A stretch of DNA of 64,000 bases from Halomarina ordinaria (GTDB lineage Archaea; Halobacteriota; Halobacteria; Halobacteriales; Haloarculaceae): assembly GCF_030553305.1 (NCBI RefSeq), contig NZ_JARRAH010000006.1:1-64000 (forward strand). The letters run 5' to 3'. Of this stretch, positions 17,105 through 23,580 are shown piece by piece. Positions within the stretch are counted from its first letter, which is position 1. Each line of letters opens with the position of its first letter. Below the pieces are notes generated by a model. It was given only the letters and a program-made list of their open reading frames with translations. It ran no database searches and was not told the DNA's origin. Position numbers and translations under genes: made by a program.

Positions 17105-18913
17105 CTACTCGACGGTGACGCTCTTGGCGAGGTTGCGCGGCTTGTCGATCTCGCGGCCGAGGCCGTAGGCGGTGTGGTACGAGATGAGCTGGAGCTGGAC
17201 GTTCGCCAGCAGACCGGCGAGGTCCGGGTGGGTGTCGGGGACCCGGAGGACCTCGTCGGCGACGTCGCCGACGGCCATCCCCTCGGGCGCGATGGCGACG
17301 ACGGTCGCGCCACGGGTGCGCGCCTCCTCCGCGTTCCGACGCGTCTCGTCGCCGCGCGCGCCGGTCAGGAGCGCGAACAGCGTCGTGTCGCTCGTGACGA
17401 GCGCGAGCGGGCCGTGTTTCAGTTCGCCGGAGGCGAAGCCCTCGGCGTGCTCGTACGTTATCTCCTTGAACTTCAGCGCCCCCTCCAGCGCGACCGGGTA
17501 CTCGAAGTCCCGGCCGATGAAGAAGTACGACTGCCGGCCGATGTGCTGTTCGCTCACGCGCTGGGCGGTCGTCGCGTCGATGAGGTCCTCGATGCGCTCG
17601 GGGAGGGCGTCGAGTTCGCGGAAGAACGCCGCCGCGTCCTCGCGGGGCGTCCCCCGCGCCGAGTCCTGGGCGATTCGGTGGGTGAGCATCGTGAGCGTCG
17701 CCACCTGCGAGGTGAACGTCTTGGTCGCGGCGACGCCGATCTCCGGACCGGCGCGGATGTAGAGCACGTCGTCGGCCTCCCGCGAGACGGTCGAGCCGAC
17801 CACGTTCGTGAGCGCGAGGGTGCGCGCGCCGGCGCTCGACGCCCGGCGAAGCGCGCTCAGCGTGTCCGCCGTCTCGCCGCTCTGGGTCACCGCGACGACG
17901 AGGGTGTTCTCGTCGACCGTCTGGAGGTCGAAGTACTCGCTTGCACGGCTCGTCGTGGCGGGGATGCCCGCGCGGACGAGCTGGCGCTCGCCGCAGAGCG
18001 CCGCGTGGTAGGAGGTGCCGCAGGCGACGAGGTGGACCTGCTCGACGTCCTCGAAGCTCCCCTCGGAGAACGTCTCCAGGTCGACCGCCCCGTCGTCGAT
18101 GCGTCCCGAGAGCGTCCCGCGGAGCGCCTCGGGCTGGGTGTGGATCTCCTTGAGCATGTAGTGCTCGAACCGGCCCTTGCCGGTCTCCTCGGCGCTCCAC
18201 TCGATGCGCTCGCTGTCGCGGCTCACGGTCGTACCGGTGTGGTCGCGGATGTCGGCGCCGGTCGGCGAGACGACCGCCACGTCGCCGTCCTCCAGGTAGA
18301 CGACCTCGTCGGTGAACTCGAGGAAGGCGGGGACGTCGCTCGCGAGGTAGTAGCCGGCGTCGCCGACGCCGAGGACCAGCGGCGAGTCCTGGCGGGTCGC
18401 GTACACCGTCTCGCTCCCCTCGACGAGGACGACGAGCGCGTAACTGCCCTCCAGTTCCTCGACCGTACGCGCGAACGCCGTCTCGATGTCCGCACCCTGG
18501 TCGACGTGGTACTCGATGAGGTGCGGGACGACCTCGGAGTCCGTGTCGCTGGTGAAGACGTAGCCCTCCTCCTGCAGCGTCCGACGCAACTGCTCGTAGT
18601 TGTCGATGATGCCGTTGTGGACGACGGCGATGCCGCCCGACTGGCTGACGTGGGGGTGGGCGTTCGCGTCGGTGGGCGGGCCGTGCGTCGACCAGCGAGT
18701 GTGGCCGATGCCGACGCTGCCGTCGCCGACGTCGCTCGCGATGTGGTCCTTCAGCTCGCTGATCTTGCCGGCCCGCTTGCGGACCGCGAGGCCGCTGCCG
18801 TTCTGTACCGCGATGCCCGCGGAGTCGTACCCTCGATACTCGAGGTTCTCGAGCCCCGTCACGAGCTCGCCGACCGCGTCATCCGTGCCGATGCATGCGA
18901 TTATTCCACACAT
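17105..18913 (-). CDS. glmS: Glutamine-fructose-6-phosphate aminotransferase (isomerising)
   Basis: 602 residues, the usual length. Makes glucosamine-6-phosphate from fructose-6-phosphate and glutamine, the entry to UDP-GlcNAc. The N-terminal class II glutaminase has catalytic Cys2 (MCGIIACIG), then LEYRGYDSAGIAV, TRWSTHG and NGIIDNYEQLR. Two SIS domains follow (ACGTSYHAAL; SQSGETADTLSAL; GRDFEYPVALEGALKFKE). It ends with NLAKSVTVE, the conserved C-terminal tail. It is monocistronic. Product could feed the surface-glycan genes in this window. Confidence 0.97.
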   Translation of the reverse strand: MCGIIACIGTDDAVGELVTGLENLEYRGYDSAGIAVQNGSGLAVRKRAGKISELKDHIASDVGDGSVGIGHTRWSTHGPPTDANAHPHVSQSGGIAVVHNGIIDNYEQLRRTLQEEGYVFTSDTDSEVVPHLIEYHVDQGADIETAFARTVEELEGSYALVVLVEGSETVYATRQDSPLVLGVGDAGYYLASDVPAFLEFTDEVVYLEDGDVAVVSPTGADIRDHTGTTVSRDSERIEWSAEETGKGRFEHYMLKEIHTQPEALRGTLSGRIDDGAVDLETFSEGSFEDVEQVHLVACGTSYHAALCGERQLVRAGIPATTSRASEYFDLQTVDENTLVVAVTQSGETADTLSALRRASSAGARTLALTNVVGSTVSREADDVLYIRAGPEIGVAATKTFTSQVATLTMLTHRIAQDSARGTPREDAAAFFRELDALPERIEDLIDATTAQRVSEQHIGRQSYFFIGRDFEYPVALEGALKFKEITYEHAEGFASGELKHGPLALVTSDTTLFALLTGARGDETRRNAEEARTRGATVVAIAPEGMAVGDVADEVLRVPDTHPDLAGLLANVQLQLISYHTAYGLGREIDKPRNLAKSVTVE

Positions 18914-19364
18914 TAGTGTTGTCTGAGGGGTGGTCTCGGTTCGCGTCCGTCGACCCGCCGCAGTGGGCCGACTCTCACCTCATCGGCGGGGATACTCTCG
19001 TACGGTACATTATTATAGGCCGAGTACCAGTCGGGCCGTGAACGGTTCACGTCGATTCACACCCCTCGGACCATCAGGTCGCCATCGGGCGGTTTTTCGG
19101 ACGTAATCACGCCGTGAACGGTCGGTCAGAACCCGTGAAACGTCAGACACGAGTCAGCGAGCAGGAGAGTCAGGGAACGGCGACCGACACGGGCCGGTCG
19201 GTGGGATGCTCGACGCACGCGTGCGACCGATAGCCGTCCGGTCACCCGGTTCCGGGGCCGTCGGACGCGTCGCTCGGCGGCGTGGGACGTCAGGTGGCCG
19301 GGGTGTGACGGCCGGCCACGTGACACAAGGGTAGGAACACGTGCGGGCTCCCGGTGGGAGTCCA
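18914..19364. other. Intergenic region upstream of glmS
   Basis: 451 bp, no gene seen. ACATTATTATAGG at ~19007-19019 is a TATA-like run on either strand. A perfect palindrome lies at 19037-19051. GCCGTGAACGGT, its left part, recurs at 19111-19122. Frames in 19126-19405 are Arg/Pro-rich and unlike haloarchaeal proteins. Confidence 0.5.
19037..19051. promoter_or_regulatory. Perfect palindrome CGTGAAC-G-GTTCACG
   Basis: A 7-1-7 dyad about 125 bp upstream of glmS, next to a TATA-like run. A half copy with flanks lies 76 bp further upstream. Likely a regulator site, possibly controlling glmS. Confidence 0.5.
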
Positions 19365-19556
19365 CTACGGTGTCGACCGTGGGTCCTGGATGTGTTTCCC
19401 GTCACGGAGGTCCCGGGCCGTGAGACAGCTCAGGCAGCCGTGGACCTCGTCGTGGTTGTCCCCGAAGACGCGCACGAACTGGTGCGTGACGAACGCTCCG
19501 CATGCGCTGCATCGGCGTTGTGCGTCGGCCGACTGTACGGTGTGGACCCAATCCAT
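19365..19556 (-). CDS. Small zinc-ribbon protein (DUF7563-like)
   Basis: 63 residues from ATG 19556 (MDWVHTVQS). Two CxxC knuckles: RRCSACGAFVTHQFVRVFG (C16, C19) and HGCLSCLTARDL (C41, C44). The pattern ACGAFVT...RVFG...GCLSC...RDG is that of the haloarchaeal DUF7563 family. The 5' region is AT-rich, TAACCCGGGTTATGAG (19608-19623) including a palindrome AACCCGGGTT. Likely binds zinc; function unknown. Confidence 0.75.
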   Translation of the reverse strand: MDWVHTVQSADAQRRCSACGAFVTHQFVRVFGDNHDEVHGCLSCLTARDLRDGKHIQDPRSTP

Positions 19557-19757
19557 TGCTCGACACCGGTTCACCCATTCGCATCGGGGTGCTTTGCTAT
19601 CCCCAACATAACCCGGGTTATGAGCTACTTATCATCGCGACTGGATGTCCGCGCGCGCCGGCCGGAACACCACGACGGACCCGGTACAGCTACAGACGCT
19701 CGCTACCGAGGGGGACGCGTCGCTCGGGGGGTGCGAGCCGTGAAGAAACGGGGGCGG

Positions 19758-20333
19758 TTACCGGTAGACGACGGCGAACGTCGCCGCGGCGAACAGGACC
19801 GTCACGACCGTGGCCAGCCAGAGGCCGGCGACCGGGAGGACGCTCGCCCACGCCGCCGCCGTGAGGACGACGCCGAGCACCGTCGCGACGCCGTGATAGC
19901 GCAGGACGAGCTGCCTGACGTCCTCGACGGGGCTCTCGGTCTCGCCGGGGACCTCGAGGTAGGGGAAGAGCTGGTCGGTGATACCCGTCCGCTCGACGGT
20001 GCCGCGGCTCTGGTCGTAGTGTATCACGCCCGCCTCGTCGAGCTTCGGGAGGTGACACTGGTAGAGGCCCACGTACACCCGCTTGCGCTGGGCCGAGGAG
20101 AGCGCCGTCACCTCGACGTCGTTCTCCAGTGCCGCGATGTGCTCCGCCACGTCGCGCATGTCCACCTGGTCGTCCGCGTCGCGCAGGTAGCTGAGTACCC
20201 GCCGCCGTCGCTGGTTCTGCAGGAGGTGAAAGAGGTCGTCTTTCGGGATAGGGGCGACCTCCTCGGTCGTCCCGTCCTGCTCGCTCTCAACCGCCGCCGT
20301 GCCATCGCCAGTCGTGACTGCCGTTGCATCCAT
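19758..20333 (-). CDS. DUF7344-type winged-helix protein with two TM helices
   Basis: 191 residues; second of three paralogues. After an acidic N-terminus, DDLFHLLQNQRRRRVLSYL, YVGLYQCHLPKLDEAGVIHYD and the wing GTVERTG form the winged helix; two TM helices lie at ~145-190. An inverted repeat at 20350-20376 sits right before its start and may be its own operator. Inference: membrane-tethered regulator. Targets unknown. Confidence 0.85.
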   Translation of the reverse strand: MDATAVTTGDGTAAVESEQDGTTEEVAPIPKDDLFHLLQNQRRRRVLSYLRDADDQVDMRDVAEHIAALENDVEVTALSSAQRKRVYVGLYQCHLPKLDEAGVIHYDQSRGTVERTGITDQLFPYLEVPGETESPVEDVRQLVLRYHGVATVLGVVLTAAAWASVLPVAGLWLATVVTVLFAAATFAVVYR

Positions 20334-20349
20334 ATCTAGATCACCCAGA

Positions 20350-20376
20350 CCTTCACACTATTCGAGACTGTGAAGG
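20350..20376. promoter_or_regulatory. Inverted repeat upstream of the DUF7344 gene
   Basis: CCTTCACA (20350-20357) and TGTGAAGG (20369-20376) form perfect 8-bp arms around 11 bp, so arm centres are 19 bp apart, about two helical turns. It begins 17 bp before the start codon at 20333, over the promoter. Confidence 0.55.
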
Positions 20377-20897
20377 GTATTGAACCTGTCCCCCAAACAG
20401 TTAGGTTCGTGTCGTGTTCTCGTCGCTCGCCCCCGGTCGAAGTGCACGTCGACGCCACGTGGCGCAGCGACGGGCCGGCGCGGCCGCTCGTCCGTCGCAC
20501 GCGGCGAGGAGTCGCGAACCGCTCGTCGACCGGAGAGGCGGGGGGACGCCGTCTCATCGCTCGACTCGTGGGGGGCCGTCGAGGCCGAGCGTTCGTGCCA
20601 TACCACTGTCGTGCGCCGTCCCCGCGACCGTCGCGGTCGGAGGGGAGTCACGGTGCACGACGTCGTGTGCCAGGGGTGGTACCGGGGTCCGACCGACCGC
20701 GCGCGCGGTCGTGGTGCCCACCGACGTCGCTCCGAGGACGGGGTCCGCTGACCCTCCCATCGTGTCCCCGGCGTCGATGGTGCGACGGCCGTACCCGGCA
20801 ACGTGCTGCACCATGTCGCTTCGGAGTGCGAGGGCCGGGGTTAAAAGAGCCTCGGCTACCGACGGGTCAGGCGGGACCACGGTCCGGTACGGGTGAG
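20377..20897. other. Gap upstream of the Orc-box array; one weak ORF candidate
   Basis: No recognised gene. On the minus strand a frame of 86 codons runs 20814 to 20554 (MVQHVAGYGRRTIDAGDTMG), and TTTTAA at ~20841-20846 lies at leaderless-promoter distance (26-32 bp). Its Thr/Ala/Arg content is not typical of acidic haloarchaeal proteins and I cannot assign it. Confidence 0.3.
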
Positions 20898-20982
20898 ACA
20901 CCGCGTTTCCGGTGAATCGGCGGAGCGAACACCACGTTTCCGGTGAATCGGCGAGGCTGACACCGCGTTTCCAGTGAACCGG
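20898..20982. repeat. Three Orc-box repeats at exact 31-bp spacing
   Basis: 23-bp direct repeats at 20898-20920, 20929-20951 and 20960-20982; the core is ACACCRCGTTTCCRGTGAA. Starts are exactly 31 bp apart, three helical turns, so bound proteins would line up on one face. They lie just past the 3' end of orc1 (stop at 21013) and match the boxes in the origin on the other side of that gene. Confidence 0.85.
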
Positions 20983-21012
20983 CGCGGGCACGGGGACCCG
21001 GAGCGCCGCGAC

Positions 21013-22212
21013 TCAGTCGATGGTGTCGGCGAGGACGCTCTGGACGACGGTCGGGTCCTCGAGCAGGCGGTGTTCGGTGTAGCTCCCCTCCGCGCTCCCG
21101 CCGCTGTAGCGCGACTGCTCGATGACGTCGAGGAAGGCGTGTTCCTTCAGGAGGTCGCGGACGCGCCGCAGCGAGAGCGACTCCGAGCCCTCCTGGCGAC
21201 AGACCTGCTCGTAGAGTTCGTAGATGCGCGTCGTGCGGAACGCCTCGTCGTCGTGCTCGTTGAGCGAGAGGACCGTGAGGGCCTGGAGGACGTACCGCGA
21301 GTGGGGGGTCGACCCGCGGATGAGTTCCCTGAACCGGTCGGTCTCCGCGCGCTGGCGCGCCTGGACGACGAACTCCTCGCGGACGACGTCCGCGCCGGTG
21401 GACTGGGCGATCTCGCCGGCGTAGCGCAGGATGTCGATGGCCTTGCGCGCGTCCCCGTGTTCCCGCGCCGCGAGCGCGGCGGCCCGGGGGACCACCGAAT
21501 CGTCGAGGACGCCCTCGTGGAAGGCGTCGCTGCGTGCCTGCATGATGTCGCCGAGTTGCTGGGCGTCGTAGGGTGGGAAGACGAACTCGCGCTCGCAGAG
21601 GCTCGACTTCACCCGCTCGTCCATCCGGTCTTTGTACTTGATCTTGTTACTGATGCCGATGACGCCGATCTTGCACGACGTGAGCTTCCCGGCCTCGCCC
21701 GCGCGCGAGAGTTGCATGAGGATGTCGTCACCGTCGAGTTTGTCGATCTCGTCGAGGATGACGAGGACGACGTCGTACCGGGTGTCGAGGATGGTCCAGA
21801 GGCGCTTGTAGTACGTCGCCGTGCTGATACCCTTGTCGGGGATGTTGATACCGGTCGCTGCGGCGTCGTTGAGGCTACTCGCGATGGTCTGGACCGCCTG
21901 CGTCTCCGTCGAGTCCTGCGCGCAGTCGACGTAGGCGTACGCCGTCGTCACGCCTTCCTCCTCGGCGGTCCTGATGAGGCGACCGGAGACGTACTTCGCA
22001 CACAGCGACTTCCCCGTCCCCGTCTTCCCGTAGATGAGGACGTTGCTCGGGCTCTGGCCGAAGATAGCCGGGTTGACCGCGTTCGCCAACTGACCGATCT
22101 CCTCGTCGCGCCCGACGATGCGTCCCTCGTCGGGGAGGTGGTTGATCTCGAGAAGTTCCTTGTTCACGAAGATAGGGTCTTCTCGGATGAATAGGTCGTC
22201 CGTGTCGGTCAT
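21013..22212 (-). CDS. orc1: Orc1/Cdc6 origin-binding initiator
   Basis: 399 residues from ATG 22212 (MTDTDDLFIR); the frame is open upstream but runs through an Orc box and low-quality sequence. AAA+ features: Walker A YGKTGTGKS (61-69), Walker B VILDEIDKLD (151-160), sensor-1 IGISNK (185-190), then ERVKSSLCEREFVFPPY and a lid. The C-terminal winged helix (SLRRVRDLLKEHAFLDVIEQSRY) binds origin boxes. Role: recognises the origin, melts it and loads MCM. It is flanked on both sides by matching boxes, the usual sign of a cognate initiator-origin pair. Transcription runs away from the origin. Confidence 0.96.
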   Translation of the reverse strand: MTDTDDLFIREDPIFVNKELLEINHLPDEGRIVGRDEEIGQLANAVNPAIFGQSPSNVLIYGKTGTGKSLCAKYVSGRLIRTAEEEGVTTAYAYVDCAQDSTETQAVQTIASSLNDAAATGINIPDKGISTATYYKRLWTILDTRYDVVLVILDEIDKLDGDDILMQLSRAGEAGKLTSCKIGVIGISNKIKYKDRMDERVKSSLCEREFVFPPYDAQQLGDIMQARSDAFHEGVLDDSVVPRAAALAAREHGDARKAIDILRYAGEIAQSTGADVVREEFVVQARQRAETDRFRELIRGSTPHSRYVLQALTVLSLNEHDDEAFRTTRIYELYEQVCRQEGSESLSLRRVRDLLKEHAFLDVIEQSRYSGGSAEGSYTEHRLLEDPTVVQSVLADTID

Positions 22213-22219
22213 TCGTTGG

Positions 22220-22242
22220 ACACCACGTTTCCGGTGAAACTG
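22220..22242 (-). promoter_or_regulatory. Orc box in the orc1 promoter
   Basis: ACACCACGTTTCCGGTGAAA starts 8 bp before the orc1 start codon. Initiator binding here would cover the promoter or transcript start, giving autoregulation, while also forming part of the origin. Confidence 0.75.
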
Positions 22243-22357
22243 CTTGACTGTTTCCCATACAGCCGGGTGGAAGTGAAAACTTCTGTTCTTCTGTGAAATC
22301 TGGTGTTTAGTAGTGTTATGTCGAGGAGGTGATTTTATTACGAGTTGTTCGTAAAAG

Positions 22358-22392
22358 CGAGACACACACACCGCGTTTCCGGTGAAACGGGG
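22358..22392 (-). repeat. Left arm of 35-bp inverted repeat (extended Orc box with G-tail)
   Basis: Contains the box ACACCGCGTTTCCGGTGAAA followed by CGGGG and preceded by CGAGACACAC. All 35 bases match the reverse complement of 23015-23049. The terminal G run resembles the G-string of known haloarchaeal origin boxes. Confidence 0.9.
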
Positions 22393-22574
22393 TGCGAGAG
22401 GGGGTGGGGTGCAGTTGAAGGGGAGGTCGGCGGGGGAGACGAAACGGAACGAGCGACGTGGACGAGGGAGAAACGACACGGACGAACGAGAACCGTGGGG
22501 CCACCCGACGGGAGACGAACGAGGGGTCGAGAGACCGGAACACGGCTTCGAGACGAGACACGAAACGAGCCGAA

Positions 22575-22593
22575 GACGGCCTGAGCGGCCGTC
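22575..22593. repeat. Hairpin in the origin
   Basis: GACGGCC-TGAGC-GGCCGTC, a perfect 7-bp stem with a 5-nt loop. No T-run follows, so it is not an obvious terminator. Confidence 0.6.
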
Positions 22594-22767
22594 ACGGACC
22601 TTCGGGGGACGCACGGAGGGGGCTCTACACGTCGTTCCGTCCTCGACGCTCCCCGCGGGACTCCGCTTGTAGACGCATCCGCGCGACCTCGTTCACGTAG
22701 CCCTCGACGGAGCTTCGCCTCCCCATACACGGAGCGCCACTCACCTCGTTCCTGTTCGTCCACTCCT

Positions 22768-22805
22768 TCAGGTCCGAGAGAACGACCTGAGAACGGTAAC
22801 CGTTC
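22768..22805. repeat. Two adjacent hairpins in the origin
   Basis: TCAGGTC-(9 nt)-GACCTGA at 22768-22790 abuts GAACGGT-A-ACCGTTC at 22791-22805; both stems are perfect 7-bp. They lie about midway between the 35-bp inverted repeats. Confidence 0.6.
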
Positions 22806-23014
22806 TCCTCTTACTCTCCAACGGTAAGTTAATGGACTGTTGCACTAGCTACTGCTTATTTGTTTTGGTATCTAGTATCGGCGTCGTCGGAGGAGCTAGC
22901 TCAACTCCTCGTGCTATATCTGACTTTTCTGTTCAGATCGGTATCTGTCACGATGATTCCTCCCCGTCCTCGGCAAATAGTGCCTCTTCTGGCCTGGGGG
23001 GGAGGGGCCTCTCT

Positions 23015-23049
23015 CCCCGTTTCACCGGAAACGCGGTGTGTGTGTCTCG
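23015..23049 (+). repeat. Right arm of 35-bp inverted repeat (extended Orc box with G-tail)
   Basis: Exact reverse complement of 22358-22392, 622 bp apart. Read on the plus strand it is CCCCGTTTCACCGGAAACGC followed by GGTGTGTGTGTCTCG. Confidence 0.9.
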
Positions 23050-23072
23050 ACGTTTCCGACCGACTTGAGGGA

Positions 23073-23100
23073 TCGGTTCCAGTGGAACGACTGGAACCGA
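23073..23100. repeat. 28-bp palindrome in the origin (11-6-11)
   Basis: Arms TCGGTTCCAGT and ACTGGAACCGA are perfect over 11 bp around the 6-bp spacer GGAACG. It contains TTCCAGTGGAA, close to the core of canonical haloarchaeal origin boxes, so it may be another Orc site; its geometry also equals that of a Xer dif site. Confidence 0.7.
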
Positions 23101-23174
23101 GCGTCGACGGCCGAGGGTTCGATCGAATCCGTCCGACGATGAACGCCGGTTCGCTGCCGATTGCCTCTCCGTCG

Positions 23175-23197
23175 ATATTTCACCGGAAACGTGGTGT
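23175..23197 (+). repeat. Orc box
   Basis: Plus-orientation copy with core TTTCACCGGAAACGTGGTGT; only the first bases (ATA instead of CCG) differ from the consensus. Confidence 0.85.
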
Positions 23198-23268
23198 CCG
23201 CGAGCGTGACGATTCCGGCCGGGACCGAACACCACTACGGATGAGTAGCGGAACGGGAGAGAGCGAGG

Positions 23269-23291
23269 ACACCGAATTTCCGGTGAATCGG
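23269..23291 (-). repeat. Orc box left of the AT-rich element
   Basis: ACACCGAATTTCCGGTGAAT; minus orientation, two changes in the left part relative to consensus. It faces the box at 23338-23360 across 46 bp of mostly A/T. Confidence 0.8.
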
Positions 23292-23300
23292 CGACACACT

Positions 23301-23336
23301 CTCTTTTTGAATACACTATCTATTTAAAGAATTTAT
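23301..23336. other. Candidate DNA unwinding element
   Basis: 36 bp of which 29 are A or T (includes TATTTAAAGAATTTAT), the most AT-rich run in the region, placed between two oppositely oriented Orc boxes. This is the standard archaeal origin layout of inverted boxes around a duplex-unwinding element. Confidence 0.65.
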
Positions 23337-23337
23337 C

Positions 23338-23360
23338 GACTTCCACCGGAAACACGGTGT
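23338..23360 (+). repeat. Orc box right of the AT-rich element
   Basis: TTCCACCGGAAACACGGTGT at 23341-23360, plus orientation, inverted relative to the box at 23269-23291. Confidence 0.83.
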
Positions 23361-23485
23361 GTCCGCACCTTTCTCGTTCGTTCTCCCTCCTCTCGTTTCC
23401 CAGTCCCCTCGGCGACTCGCACTCCCGTCCCCTCGCCCTCGATGCCGTCCTCGCCGTTACTCGAGTGCGACGCTTCGTCCCCGGG

Positions 23486-23508
23486 TGGTTTCACCGGAAG
23501 CGAGGTGT
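23486..23508 (+). repeat. Orc box nearest the par operon
   Basis: GTTTCACCGGAAGCGAGGTGT-type copy with one change in the core (AAGC for AAAC). Its last bases overlap the hairpin at 23505-23524. Confidence 0.75.
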
Positions 23509-23564
23509 CCCTTCGGAGGGACACTGGGGGGACACTGGAGGGACACTGGAGGAACACCGGAGGG
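23505..23564. repeat. Hairpin plus four 11-bp iterons at the par operon 3' end
   Basis: GTGTCCCT-TCGG-AGGGACAC (23505-23524) is a perfect 8-bp stem with a 4-nt loop. It runs into four direct 11-bp units starting at 23521, 23532, 23543 and 23554 with consensus ACACTGGAGGG; the fourth reads ACACCGGAGGG. An 11-bp period keeps sites on one helical face. The array ends 17 bp before the stop of the ParA-partner gene, a common place for a partition centromere. Confidence 0.65.
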
Positions 23565-23580
23565 ACGACCGGGTCGCGCC

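Larger units (their letters stand above)
22213..23580. other. Replication origin region
   Basis: 1.37 kb without a convincing gene, between orc1 and the par operon. It holds seven Orc boxes in both orientations (22220, 22368, 23017, 23175, 23269, 23338, 23486), a perfect 35-bp inverted repeat, an AT-rich candidate unwinding element, a 28-bp palindrome, several hairpins and 11-bp iterons. The plus strand is purine-rich at ~22391-22575 and pyrimidine-rich at ~23361-23460. A short minus-strand frame at 22726-22625 (33 codons, MGRRSSVEGYVNEVARMRLQ) is the only possible small gene and is weak. Confidence 0.88.

Noticed and set aside
20554-20814. 86-codon minus-strand frame with TATA-like TTTTAA upstream
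   Set aside because: Promoter spacing is suggestive but composition and lack of any motif do not support a gene; kept only as a note in the gap entry.
20898-20982. Short regularly spaced repeats resembling a small CRISPR array
   Set aside because: Gaps are only 8 bp, the same repeat occurs scattered and inverted across the orc1 region, and there are no cas genes. Orc boxes explain it.
22625-22726. 33-codon frame MGRRSSVEGYVNEVARM in the origin
   Set aside because: Helical-looking but too short to judge and overlaps origin sequence; no supported family.
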